A stretch of DNA of 64,000 nucleotides from Plantago major (Eukaryota; Streptophyta; Magnoliopsida; Lamiales; Plantaginaceae): NCBI GenBank assembly GCA_026545765.1, contig CM048840.1:43172959-43236958 (forward strand), read 5' to 3'. A program made the position numbers and the translations under genes. The notes under the pieces are model-generated. The model ran no database searches. It was not told the DNA's origin and saw nothing but the letters and a program-made list of their open reading frames with translations. Positions 46,366 through 58,522 of this stretch are shown in pieces (position 1 is the first letter of the stretch; the number at the start of each line of letters is the position of its first letter).

Positions 46366-49300
46366 ATGGCTCATAAACGTTCGTCTACCCAGAAATTCCA
46401 ACCTTCTACCACTGGTACTGCTGAAAAGCAAGCACCAGAGTTGGTTTTAGTGAACAATCGATTGGTAGGAGACTTTAATCCCGATCATTGGACTTCAAAT
46501 CACAGGATGATTTGGGGTGGTGCCATGATTGAGGAGTACCTCACGGCTGCTATTGAAAACCAAGCCGATAGGAAACTGATTCTTGACATGCTTGAAAAGG
46601 CACAAATCAAGGGTTTTCTATCTGCTCTTCCCAGTGGAGTTTCTTCACTGGATGTGTTAGAATTCTACAATAACTCCAGGATTATATCCTGTGTTTCTGA
46701 AGGCACTACAATAGTGTCTGTAAAGACTAAGGTCCACGGAAAGGAAATCCTTTTGGACTTAACAACTTTCTGTAAGTTGTTTGATCTTCAAAGTCCTGGA
46801 AAGGATTTTGAAATAGACACCAAGGATGAAGATCTCCTTGAAGGTGTAAAAGAGCTTTACAGTGGTGTGTGTGACACTGATAAACAAGATACACCAACTG
46901 ATTTCAAGCTTGCTGACATTAGAACTAGACATCTGTTAGTTCACTGGGATGTGTTGGCATGCATTCTTCACAGATGCTTTGATGGTCTACAAGGAGGTGC
47001 TGAAAGCCAAGAACGCTGGATGATGATGTTCTTGTTGCAACAACAAGACAAAAGGCTGGAGAACCCTTTCAATTGGGGCAAGTACGCCTTTATGAAGTTT
47101 GTGAAGAAGATTCATGGCTTTGAGCCTAAAATCGCTAAGGGACTTGCTGAGCCAAAGGCCACAGTGAGCCATGGTCTAAAGATATGCTACTTGCTGGAGA
47201 AGCTTGGCATTGAGCTCAGAGAGAAGGCTGACATAGCCAACAGTAACCTACTCTACAAATATGAGTAACGAACTTGATGAAAAAGGTTACTGGATCTCAG
47301 AAAGGTTCCAAGAAGCGAAAGACTGAAGAGGTATATGAGGGAAAGGTTGCGACCAAAAAGCCCAGAACTTCACGAAAGAAGTCTGCCGGCAAAACAGAAG
47401 ACATACCTATTGTGGTTGTCGATTCCCAGATACCTGCCGCCGCTGCAGATGAACTCATCAATGCTGCAAAAGAGGTATCGACTACTGAACAAGTAGACTC
47501 AGCAAGAGAAGGTGCTTTCAGAAATGTCAAAACTACTGATGAAAGCCTTGCTGATGAACTTATCAATGCTGCTAAAGAAAGTAGTGATAGATACCAATCC
47601 CTATCTGCAGAAACCGCAGGGATTATGGACCAATCAGTTCCTAATGCTGATGAGAGCTCTGACGATGAAGATGATGGTTTAGTCATCTCTCAGGTCCTAG
47701 AGAAATCAAAAAGGGCTAAGGTTACTGAAAAAGTAACTAGTGTAGAGGTATCTGAAGAAGAACCTTCACCACAGGTTGCTAAACAAGCATCTGTTTCAAA
47801 GGTTGTTGAAGAAGCAACTGTGTCCAAGGTCACTGGACAAATTACACCATCAGAACAGGAAAGACTGAAGCATATTGAAGATGCTCTGATGAGTGATACA
47901 CTAGTGTTGGAGGATACTGCCATTGCCTCAGCACTCAAAAGTCTGTCTCAAGCACAACAACCACAACAGCCAGATGTGGATACTGCTGAAATGGTACTCA
48001 AGTTACAGATACCAGCATCGTTCATTGCTGAAGAAAATCCTGCAAAAGAGCAGGTTCCCCAACTCAATGAGAGGGATCAAACTGAGACATCTACTCAGAA
48101 TGATCAACCAGGGGAGGCAACTGAGTTGCATACTCAGTAAAGGTCTGAAGTACCTGAAACTACCAACAAAGAAGTGGTCCAAGAACAACAAGACCAACGC
48201 ATGGAAACTTCACAAGTTCCAGAGACCAATCAGCCTGACATTGCTCAGGTAGCTGAATGGTTTAACTCTTTACTTGTTACTTATTATAATTTCTTTGTTA
48301 CAGGCTGATTTAGAAACATAACAACAAGAGGAAGCTGCAAAGCTTACCTCAGAATCTGAGAATGAGGCTTCCATAGCCTCACCACTTAAGGAACAGGAGC
48401 CTGTCTCACAGGTAGAAAATAATTCCTTAAGATATAACTTAGATATGTACTTTATACACTTGATTAATAAGTGTTTGTTTCTAATAGGCTCCAACTGAGA
48501 AGAAAAATGAAGAGACTGAAAAGTCTATCTCTTTAGAGAAGAATCCAGAGACTTTCAAGGTCTCTGAGAAACAAGTATCTGAACCTTCTGCAGAGAAGGT
48601 ATTTCATTCAGATATCTAAATTCTTCAAAGAACAAATCTCTGTTCATTTTTCTCAAACTAACACATTCTACTTAACAGGTTAAAAAAGAAGTAGAAGTTG
48701 CTGAAGAATTGCCCACTCAATCCTCACAACATATTGAAATTGATGAGGCATCAAGGCCTTCATCACAAAAAAAGATTCCAGAGACTGCACAAGTCTCTGA
48801 GAGACAAGTATCTGAGCCTCCAACGGAGGTAATTGACCTCTCAGATATCTGATTTGTCACTAAAATTTTTCTTGATAAAATTTCCTAAGTGTTATGTCTC
48901 TAATCTCAGGTTCAAGCAGAAAGAAAGGTTGATGAGGACCAGACTTCCAAGTCCCCTCCTCACAACAAGATATCTGAGGAGCTCCCTACCTCAGTAGTAC
49001 AAGTCTCTGAGCCTGATGTATTCATTCAGGTAACTCAGAAACCTAACTACACAAATGCTCAGATATCTACACAAGTTTTGAATCTAACTCAAAACCCTTT
49101 CTTTCAGGCTCAAACAAGTGTGCAAAAGGCTTCTACATTCTCAACAGAAGACCTGCTTACATTCTTCAAGAACCACACACTAAAGAAACATCTCAAGTGT
49201 TTCAGAAAGTGGCAAAAGCTCAGAAGCTCAGATCTGACTGAATTAACAAAGGTGACTGATTACCAATTGAGAAGAGTCAGAGCTTTTGACATGGAGAATT

Positions 49301-51948
49301 ATATCCATGCTATGTTCCCAACAGAGCAGTACTCTTTTGCTACTCTGATGCATAAGGACTTTATCAATGAAGCTGCACACAAGCTCATAGAAGCTTTTGA
49401 GAAGGCAGATGGTCAGACCAGAGTGCAGATGGAATTCAAGCCTACGTTGCCCCAGACCTTACAATGCATACCCTCTGAACAAGAGGAGGTAAATGGGCAA
49501 ATGATCACTATTCCAGAAGAGATCAATCTGGTCTCTGAAGATGAAGAAGAGAAGGAGACTGATGAGAATGACTATGAAGATTCTCCTTCTGACCATCACA
49601 AGGATGAGGATGATAAGAAGGATGATGATGATGATGGCCCTGCACCAGGGACAGGAGGGATTACACAGAGAAAGAATGCCTCGATTCTTTGAAACCACAC
49701 TGAGAGGACATCACAAAAATCCCCTCCTCCATCTCCCCAGAAATCTACCCATCCATCTTCCCAACAACAAAAGGACACTACTGAACAAGTAGTTGAGCAC
49801 TCTGAGGAAACAACTCAGAAGATATTGAATACACAAACCAGAGCTGTTCAACTCAAACAACTGTTGGAAGAAGAACAACAGCTCCATCTTCGACTGGAAG
49901 AAGAGCTAGCTAAATCTAGAGATAAGCTTAATCAGCTTCAAGATCAATACTTACAAGAAATGGTAGCTTACTCTGAGGTCAAAGAGCTCCAGGATGCTGT
50001 AAATGTCATTGCTAAGGAGCTAGATACTGAAGAAGTATCTGAAGAAAAGCATGATGCTAAGGCTGCATCACCATAAAAAGATATACCATCCTCCTCTCTG
50101 AAAGGAAAGAAGCCCATCTCAGAGATGGTTGCTGGACTAGAAAATCTTGAAAATGTCCAAGAGGATGAAGATCATTGGGCTGATGACTCAGATGATGAAG
50201 AAGAGAAGAAATTGGCAGAACACCGCAATGAACACTTAGCGGTTTCTCATTTGAAAAGAAAGCTGATTGCCACGAAATATTCAAAGAAGTCGCCAATTGT
50301 CAACTCCAATGAATACTTGAACAGATATCAAGTACTGGCTAAATTGAAAAAGGAGTTGTTTTCTCAAGATAAAGCCGCCACTGCATCAGTCGTTGCAGAA
50401 ATGAAGACATTCACTGAGCTCATCACTCAGAGGACAACCAGTCTGGTCATTGCTCAGAAAGACCTAAGCATGGTTAGGGATGATGACCAAAACTTGGCTG
50501 CAAAAGCCTTTGAAGAGGCTAGCTATGCTGCTGGAAAAGCATATGCCATTCAAGGCCCATTGGCAGAGCTCACTGATAAGAAAAATGGACTTATCAAACA
50601 AAATCAGGAGCTCAAAGCTGAACTTCAAAAGTTGGTCACTGCCTATAACTACTAACAAGGACATTTTGAGTCTCTCTCAGAATCCTTTATGAGACTTAGT
50701 CAGCCAACAATGACTAAGGGGGAAGGATTGTACAAATCTGGACCTCAAAGTCAGGAGGAATGGGAAGAAGGAGAAGGATATAAGAAGAAATCTGGAGCTG
50801 GTGCTGCTCAGGGAGGAAGAAGAAACAAGAAAACTTCCCAGCCACCACTCAGAATCAATGAGCCCTCCTCAAGTCAAGCTGCTTTGCAAATAGTAGCTAC
50901 TTCCTAGAAACCAATTGAAGGAACTTCAATGGTAACAAGGGCCATGGCACAGAAACCTCCAAGGAGTACCAAGGCTCCAAGGAGAACACAAGTAAGAGGG
51001 ATTGATGAGTCTTCTGAAGAAGAAGAAGAAGAAGAAGAAGGCCAAATCAAATCCCTGGGCAATGAAGAAGGCTGCAAAACTTTCACAAGAATTAATCTTG
51101 ATGATGATGATGAAGAGACTGGTGAAGTTGAAGCTCCTCTTCACAGAAAAAGAAAAATTGATAGCCTATCTGAGCCCATAGCTGCAAAGCCTTTGGCAGC
51201 TAAAACACCCTCTGGAAATACCAAGTCAATCCAGGGTGGTTCTTCAAGCAATCCAAGGGAAAACTCAAGGCAAAGGAGGAATAGATTGAGAGCTGAAAGA
51301 AGAAAAGGTCAACTTCCACTCAGGCCAGAAGAAGCCAGAATTGAGTATGTGAAGACTGACAACAACTCCTCCTCCTACAGGTGTATTCATTAGAGGAATG
51401 GATACTGGATACTGGAACTCAAGCACTTGCTTGTAAATGAAAAAGGATTTCCAGTACCCATCCATCAACAACTTATGGCATGGAGAAAAGATAAGCCAAT
51501 CTTGATCAACTCCAATCATGTCAAAGCTTGGTTGGATTTTGAAGTTGTCAAGAGAGTTTAAACCATGAGGAAGGACCTTAATGATGAATGTCCTTATGGA
51601 AAACCTGATGATGTGCATAAAGTCCCAAACCTCACTGGAATAGGCACAAGGCCAAGACTTGCTGTGGAACCCTTTGAGTCATTCTACATGACTGAAGATC
51701 AATACAAGGGTGACATCAGATATCTGAGGATCATATATGATTACTTCAAGCTATCAGATATCAGAATTGAGCATTCCTGGAAATGGGAAAAGTATTTATG
51801 GGTCAAACACTTTGCCAAGAAGAATCCCACCAAATCATACAAAGAAGTATGTGGTTATGCCAGTGACACTGAGATATTGGTCAGAACCTTGCTCTATGAC
51901 TACTCAGATGATATCAAAATATTTGGAGATAGGGAGTATGCAAATTGA
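46366..51948 (+). pseudogene. ORF3 of copia B, six-exon third coding region
   Basis: Exon 1 starts MAHKRSSTQKFQ. Segment 46366-47268 (300 residues) is open, then broken by a stop at 47266. It resumes at 47274-48140 with Lys-rich GSKKRKTEE and TKKPRTSRKKSAGK (nuclear-localisation-like) and DESSDDEDD. Exons 2-5 are 48304-48411, 48488-48598, 48679-48828 and 48910-49029; exon 6 begins at 49108. Exon 6 holds HLKCFRKWQKLRSSDL, acidic runs, a coiled coil (QLKQLLEEEQQLHLRLEEEL), TRAMAQKPPRS and a conserved end (FESFYMTEDQYKGDIRYL) to 51948. Stops at 48138, 48319, 49690 and 50074 differ from the breaks in copy A. No signal peptide or membrane helix. Function unknown; possibly a nuclear or chromatin-facing accessory protein. 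Confidence 0.72.
48249..49107 (+). other. Five short phase-0 introns of ORF3 (copia B)
   Basis: Introns are 48249-48303, 48412-48487, 48599-48678, 48829-48909 and 49030-49107, 55-81 nt each, all GT...AG. The exons between them are 108, 111, 150 and 120 nt, all divisible by three and all phase 0. Each position recurs in copy A. Confidence 0.7.
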
Positions 51949-52338
51949 TCCTTGGAGCTGCTGAAGATTTGAAGACTTGAAGACTAGTTTATTAGGATGT
52001 CTACTTGGAGCTTGGTTACTCCTGTTGTCCTAATTTACTATGTAATTTTTTTTTTTTTTTGTATCTTGCTGCTGACTGTACCTTATTGTTGTTTTATCTT
52101 GTAAAAGTTATCTGAACTTTCATTGTAACATATCTGATGAACCTACTCTCAGATATCAATCTATAAAAGATAACTTGTCAGCAAAGATCACACCTTGTGA
52201 TTTGGTTGATGTTTACTTTCTTGACTTAATTATATAAATTGGAAGATCATAAGAAATGATTAAGTGATGGATTGTTTCCTCATCCAGATTTGTAATAGGT
52301 CAGATAGTCATCGTTGACTGATCAAAATGGGGGAAATT
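51949..52338 (+). other. 3' untranslated region and polypurine tract, copia B
   Basis: Non-coding, matching 21031-21411 of copy A. It ends with the purine tract AAAATGGGGGAAAT (52324-52337) next to the 3' LTR. Confidence 0.7.
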
Positions 52339-53918
52339 TGTTAGGAATATCTGTTTAGATTTTGATCAGCAACCTAATGAATTATCTTAGCTCAGAAAGG
52401 TGGTTAGTACTCTTGGTTCACTTGAACACTGTAAAAGAGGAAACTCACTAAGTATGATAGTCTAGCAAATCTTGTATAGGATGGTAGGTCTCTGAATGTA
52501 ATTTTTATTTCTAAAAAGACGACCAAGAAGAAGGCATCCAGCAGGAAAAGTTCAACAGATTTGAAGACTGCACAAGATTGCTGAAGATAAGGGTTTTCAG
52601 ATACCTATGACCAGATATCTTGAAGACACAAGCGTTTTTAATAAACAGTATTGCAAAAGATATCTGAGAAATAAAAAGGTTTTTGAAACAAGGAAAGTGC
52701 CCACAGATATCTACACTCAGATACCTTGGACATACACTATGTTTCTGAAAAAAAAAATATTATAACAAGTTATTTCAACAAGTGGTATCTGGAGTTGTGA
52801 TAATTTCTGGAAAAGGACGTGCAAAGCTTCAGAGAACTCTGATAGTATAAGATCTCTGATACAATGCATAGTTCCGTTGGCACTACAGGACAAAGTATAG
52901 TACAATGCATTGAATGCGCGACGAGATGTCGAACAAAAGCGGTAACCGAAGAAGAAGACAACGTACTACGATTATACTCATATATCAATAGTTTGAATTT
53001 GATTTAAGCCCAACGGATACTATTCAAACGGCACTCAAATTCATCTATAAATATCAACACTTAGATTGCTTGAGAACACACCTTAGAACACTGAACTTAC
53101 ATTGAATACTCTCACACAAGCTCTCTCAAGCAAACTACTTACCTTCAAGCTTTCTGTTGCGACCAAAACTCTTGATTCTAAGTAGCACAAAAGTTCCAAG
53201 TGTCCTGATCCTTAACAAGCATTGCTATTTGTGAAAGAGTTGAATTAAGATTTGATATCTGAGATTCATTATGTTGAACATTTATCATAGACTTGGGTCA
53301 GTAAAGAACAAGATACCATACATTGCAAAGTGTATTAAGTATACTTGATTCTCAGAGCTATCTGCATAACTGAACAAGTTATTAAAGAAGCTCACCTGAA
53401 AAACTACCTTAACCAACACCTTAATTGGAATGGAGTACAGGAAGTACTTAGTTTGGGAAACTAAGGAACAACTCCAGGAAAGAGGTTTCTGAGTACAGGA
53501 GTACTTGGCTGAGAAAGCCGGGGAATAACTCAGGGGGGACACTTGGTTGGGAACCTAGTGTAATTAGGAATCAAGAGAAGATATTTGTAAGGTTACATCA
53601 ATTATCTGTCTTAGTGGATTCTAGGTCTGAGAAATGCCGAAGTGGATTAGTTGAAGGATTACGCCACCTTCAGATACCACTATAAAAAGACTTGTGTTAT
53701 TTACTTTCTGCATTATATTACTTGCTTTATTTACCTTGCAAAGTATTTACACCTATCTTGCTGAGCACGTGCACTTATCACAGAAAAGTCTTCCGCTCTC
53801 TGAAATTAAGTATCAAAAATCTTCACAGATATCTAAGAAATCGTGTTTATCGACAAATGTTTTAAAAGTCTATTCCCCCCCCCCCCCCCCCCCTCTAGTC
53901 TTTTACTTTGCCGTTATC
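52339..53918 (+). repeat. 3' LTR of copia B, end displaced
   Basis: Matches 37884-39480 but stops at CCGTTATC. The remaining GACCAACA is found inverted at 54951-54958. A run of 16-17 C lies at 53877-53893, where the 5' LTR has six. A CG-rich error-like patch lies at 52918-52980. Confidence 0.9.
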
Positions 53919-54960
53919 ATGGTTAACTTCATAGGCTACAATAAAATTATCAGTTATAAGTCGATTAGGCACAAAAGCAGATTGGGTTTCGGCTACAAGG
54001 GTGTTCATATGAGGTTTCAGTCTATTAGTAATAGCTTTGGAAGCTATTTTGAAGATGACATTACTAAGATTGATAGGCCGGAATTGGGTGATTTTCTCTG
54101 GTGTTTGACACTTAGGGATCAACACAACATGGGTAAAATTTAACTGAGGTTCCAAAATACGATCATTCAAAAAAGCTAAAACACACTTAGTCACATTATT
54201 TCCAACAATATGCCAGAAACGCTGATAAAAAAGAGCATTCAAGCCATCAGGGCCAGGGGATTTAAGGGGGTACATATCGTAAAGTGCTTTCTTTACCTCA
54301 TCTGGAGAGAATACACGGCAGAGTTCCAAGTTGATAGCTGGGTCCACTCTCCTGCTGATAGTATTTACAACATCTTCTATATCCGCTGCAAGAGGCCGCT
54401 GTGACGAGAAGATCGACCCAAACTACTGGTTAACAATCCGACCCATATGTCTCTATGATCTGAACACATCACCCCATTCTCATTCTGCAAACCCATTACC
54501 TCATTGATCTTTGCCCGCTGATTTGCTTGGGCGTGGAAGAATTGCGTATTTCTATCTCCATCAGCAAGCCAATGTGTTCGAGACCTCTGTTTCCACATCT
54601 TTTCTTCCCTATCCAGCATCAATTCAAGCTTCAGTTTTGTTTCAGTAATCTGGGCTTTAGTTTCAGTTGTGTACGGAAGACTGTGAAGTCGCTCCAGTTC
54701 CATTTTCAGTTCTCTAACATTCTTCTTGACTGAACCAAACACATCTCTGTCCCATCGAATCAACCCCAATCGACAATTCTCAGCATTACTCATAAAGCCT
54801 TCATCCGAGTCCCAGTTATCCCCAATTATCTGCGCACAATCTGAGGACTCCAGCCACATTGATTCAAATCAAAAGCATTGTCTGTTGTGTTTATACCGAT
54901 GCTACTGAGCTTTTCGAAGTCGAAGAAGAATAGGGAGGTGATCTGAGTTCTGTTGGTCAT
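53919..54960 (-). pseudogene. Inverted LINE ORF2 segment (endonuclease end, RT start)
   Basis: Read on the minus strand from 54950: SDHLPILLRL (end of the endonuclease), a linker (DRDVFGSVKKNVRELKMELE; HWLADGDRNTQFFHAQANQR), then RT motifs LKSPGPDGLNALFYQRFW, THVVLIPKCQTPEKI, FRPINLSNVIFKIASK and FVPNRLITDNFIVAYEVNH. The last motif normally leads into the A box of RT, which is found on the + strand at 55000. The segment therefore has its correct partners on both sides only if flipped. Frames include 54377-54859 and 53895-54347. Confidence 0.88.
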
Positions 54961-57375
54961 TAAATTAAAAACCAAAGGCAAAGATTCTTTTATGGCTTTA
55001 AAACTTGACATGAGTAAAGCGTATGATCGAGTTGAGTGGGTTTTCTTAGAACGAGTGCTTGAGAGACTAGGCTTTGAGACCTCCTTTATTGATCTCATTA
55101 TGCTTAGTGTGCGTACTGTCTCCTATTCTATTTTACTTAATGGAGATCTTCTTGACCCTATTCATCCAGAAAGGGGGATTAGACAAGGTGATCCCCTTTC
55201 TCCTTACTTGTTCTTGTTCTGTACTAAGGCTTTTAGTTCCCTTATTAGAAATGCGGAGGAAAGGGAGGTACTTTGAGGGGTTGCTGTAACCCCACGGGCA
55301 CCAAGGATCTCTCATCTTTTATTTTCGGATGATACTTTAATGTTCTGTCAGGTTACTATTGAGGCTGTTCTTGAGATTACTGATTTACTTAGACGTTATA
55401 GTCTTTCTTCTGGGCAAGAAATAAATCTTGACAAGTCCACGGTGGTCTTCAGTAGGAATACGGGTGAGGATTTGATTGATGTTGTTAGGGAGATTCTTCC
55501 AGTCCAAGTAGTTAACAAACATGATAAATACTTAGGACTCCCTACGGAGATGGGTCGGTCTAAACATGAGGTCTTTGGGTGGTTGAGAGAAAGGGTTTGG
55601 AAGAAAGTGCAGAGTTTTGGAACTAAATTTCTTTCGAAAGCAGGAAAAGAGGTTCTCATTAAAGCTGTTATTCAAGCCATTCCTACTTATTTCATGGGTT
55701 GCTTTAGACTTCCGGAGTATCTTCTCTCCGAGATAGAATCCATAATTGCTAGGTTCTGGTGGGGGAATGGGAATGATAGAAAGATCCATTAGACTAAATG
55801 GGATAAATTGTGTGATTCGAAACGTGATGGGGGTATGGGATTTGAAGACTTGAGATCCTTTAATCTTGCTATGTTAGGAAAACAAATTTGGAGAGTGATT
55901 TATTACCCCGATGCCCTCCTTAGTCGAATTTTGAAGGCTAAATATTTTTCGAATTGTGACATTCTTGAGGCGAGACCTAAAGGGAATAGTTCATTTACTT
56001 GGAAAAGCATTTGTGGGGCTTTGGACCTTGTGAAGGAGGGAGTTCGATGGTGCATTGGTAATGGCCGGAAGGTACGGGTGTGGGGTGATAATTGGCTCCC
56101 AAGGGATTACAAAATGCAGCCTAACACTCCCGATTTCTGGGATCTAGGATTGGCTATTGTAGCAGGTTTGATCGATGAAACTGATGGGTGTTGGAACAAA
56201 ATTCTGATTGAAACTCTATTCTGGAAAGATGATAGTGATGCTATCTTTCGCATCCCTATTTCTGCTACGAGGGTTGATGTATGTGTCTGGCACTACACTA
56301 AACATGGACACTATGTGGTTAAATCGGGTTACTATCTAGCTCGCAGATTGAGAACACAACAAGCAAGGGACGGTGTTGGGCAGCCTAGTACTCTGATAAA
56401 TGTCAACTGGGAATGGATTTGGAATTTGAAAATGCCTAACAAAATTAGAATTTTCTTTGGCGTGTTCTTAAGAGCTCCCTCCCTACCATTGATGCTTTGA
56501 ATACTAGGGGACTGAATATCACTAATCTTTGTCCTGTTTGTAAAAAACAGCCTAAGTCTATTCTTCACCTGTTAAGAGATTGTGCATATTCCAGATTATT
56601 TTGGGCTGTATCACAGCTGCCTTCTATTCTTATACAGGTACAATCCAGTAATGTGGTGGAATGGATTTTGCTGATTAAAGCACAGGTTAGCCGGGAAGAT
56701 TTGGAATTCTTTGTTGGCTCATGTTGGACCATCTGGAGTAATCGCAATAAGATAGTGCATGATGGAAAGGGATACGACGCCCAGGAATCTATTGGATTCG
56801 TTCGGAACTATCTAGCAAGATACAAGGAGGCACAGTCCAAATTCTCAAGTCCACGCCCTCCAGAAACACCTGTCTCGTGGACCCCGCCGACTGATTGAAT
56901 TTTCAAGGTGAACTTTGATGCCTCCTTCGATGTACGATCAAGCAGCTGCAAACTTGGAGTGGTAATACGCAACAGTGAAGGTGAAATCCAAGCTTGGTTA
57001 CGGAAAAAGGTAGACTTCATCTCTTCTGTAGAGATGGCTGAAGCACGAGCAACATTGGCAGCAATCAAGTTGGCAGAACAACATCATCTGCAGGGCAAAA
57101 TACTTGAAGGCGATAATTTAAGCATCATCACACAACTGAACCACCTTGAACCGCCACTGACAGCAGTAGGGGGAATTATTACAGACATCAAACTTTTGGG
57201 TTGTTCTTTTATTTCCATTTCATTTTCTTTTGTTCCCCGGGACGGCAATAAGCTAGCACATCTTCTAGCATCAGACTTTGATTCCGATTGTTTTGGTACT
57301 TTTGATTTACCTTGTAAAAACCCCGATGTACTGTGATTGACTTTGATGAGTTATATGAAATGTTTGAAGTTCTAA
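54961..57375 (+). pseudogene. LINE ORF2: RT core, zinc region and RNase H
   Basis: Contains RT box A (MALKLDMSKAYDRVEW), box B (GIRQGDPLSPYLFLFC) and the FSDDTLMF catalytic box near 55330. Thumb motifs follow (NKHDKYLGLPTEMGRSK; ISRA-like LSKAGKEVLIKAV). The zinc-binding RT-associated part has CPVCKKQPKSILHLLRDC. A plant-type RNase H follows at 56908-57336, with NFDASFD, EMAEARA and EGDNLS. Stops or frame changes occur at 55274, 55790, 56498 and 56896. The 3' end is near 57375, with only a short A run (AAAAAAG). Order and domains are those of plant L1 elements. Confidence 0.88.
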
Positions 57376-57791
57376 AAAAGACTTTTTAGTTCTCTCCCAA
57401 GACCAGTAGAAAGAACAGAAAGCAGCTTGAGAAAAAGAAAATTAGAAAAAGGGGCCTTTCCTCACACTCAATTCCAACACCTGTCCCTCCCAAATCTCCG
57501 CCCTAACCGCCGTTGTGGCTTACACGCGTTGTGTTTGTGAGGTTGGGTTTCTCGAATATTTAGGTACTTTTGTACTACTGGTGAACTTGTCGCGCGGATA
57601 CCCGCGTGAGACCTTTTGTACGTTATGTTAAATTTTAATTAAGTCGGGCAATATATATTCTTTAACAATGATTATAATAAACTATATTTATTTAAAATGA
57701 TTAATAAACCTAGATTTAGAAAAAAAATAGTTGTGATATCTTAATTATTTTTATATTTAACATGAAGTACTGTTTGTTAAATTTGTAATCA
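57376..57791. other. Non-coding flank of the LINE
   Basis: No gene. A GC-richer patch (57470-57620) is followed by AT-rich sequence. It could be the genomic target of the LINE, but I could not find a clear LINE TSD. Confidence 0.45.
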
Positions 57792-57799
57792 TTCATGTG

Positions 57800-58514
57800 T
57801 AGGGCTGTGCAAAAAACCCACTCGCCCGACCCACGCGCACAAACCGTCCGCCTTTCACCCGCACCTGCCACTAATTTTTTTTATAAAATGAGTGGTGGGT
57901 TAATTTTTTTTTCACCCGCCATTAGTGGATGGGTGGTGTGTTGGATAGGTGCAACCCGCGACCCACTCGTCATTTTTATGTATGTATGTAGGTATATATT
58001 TGTGAATTTAAGTATAAGGAGACCCATCGGCTAGAGAAGTTGCATCTTCGCTTATGACGTTGAGTATGTATATATTTTAATTGAGCCTACAACTCTACTC
58101 TCTTCATTTTCGCACTCACCATTCGGTTCTTCTCAACTTATGTCATGTATTCAAGCAAAATAACACAAGTTGGCAACTTTTCGGGTCAACATTTCATCAA
58201 TTACTGTGTGAAAATCTTTAAAATTAAGTAAAGAAGGATAACTACTTCAAAAGAATCACTACCCTCTTTGTTCAGAACATGCTTTTTTTTTTTTTGTTGC
58301 ACATCTACTTCTGTACAAGTTGCAAGTTTTTACTACATCAATTTTTATCTATATTCACCCGCCAATCCACCCGCCCGTCAATTTTATCACCTGAACCGCT
58401 GCGGGTAGGAAAAATATTCCACCCGCTTCGGTTTATAATTATAATCACCCGTTATAAGTGGGTCGGTTTGATTTTTCGTAAAAACCCGCCCACACCCGCC
58501 CGCACTCACCCCTA
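57800..58514. mobile_element. hAT-type non-autonomous element, copy 2
   Basis: Ends TAGGGCTGTGCAAAA and CGCACTCACCCCTA. The 8-bp duplication ttcatgtg lies at 57792-57799 and 58515-58522. 715 bp. Aligns throughout with 33410-34174. Confidence 0.87.
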
Positions 58515-58522
58515 TTCATGTG

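Larger units (their letters stand above)
37884..53918 (+). mobile_element. Sirevirus-like Ty1/copia retrotransposon, copy B
   Basis: A second copy of the copy A family. The order is LTR, primer site, gag, protease, integrase, RT, RNase H, ORF3, purine tract and LTR. About 16.04 kb. Gag, integrase, RT and ORF3 carry a limited number of stops, so it is less decayed than copy A. The last ~8 bases of its 3' LTR are displaced to 54951-54958 in inverse orientation. Inserted in LINE ORF2 with TSD gaact. Confidence 0.92.

Noticed and set aside
46366..51948. ORF3 as a retroviral envelope gene
   Set aside because: There is no signal peptide, no transmembrane helix and no glycoprotein-like cysteines. 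The protein is highly charged with nuclear-localisation-like runs.
53877..53893. C homopolymer as a regulatory G-quadruplex
   Set aside because: It is a single run, not four G/C tracts. The 5' LTR has a short run at the same place. Slippage or a sequencing error is more likely.
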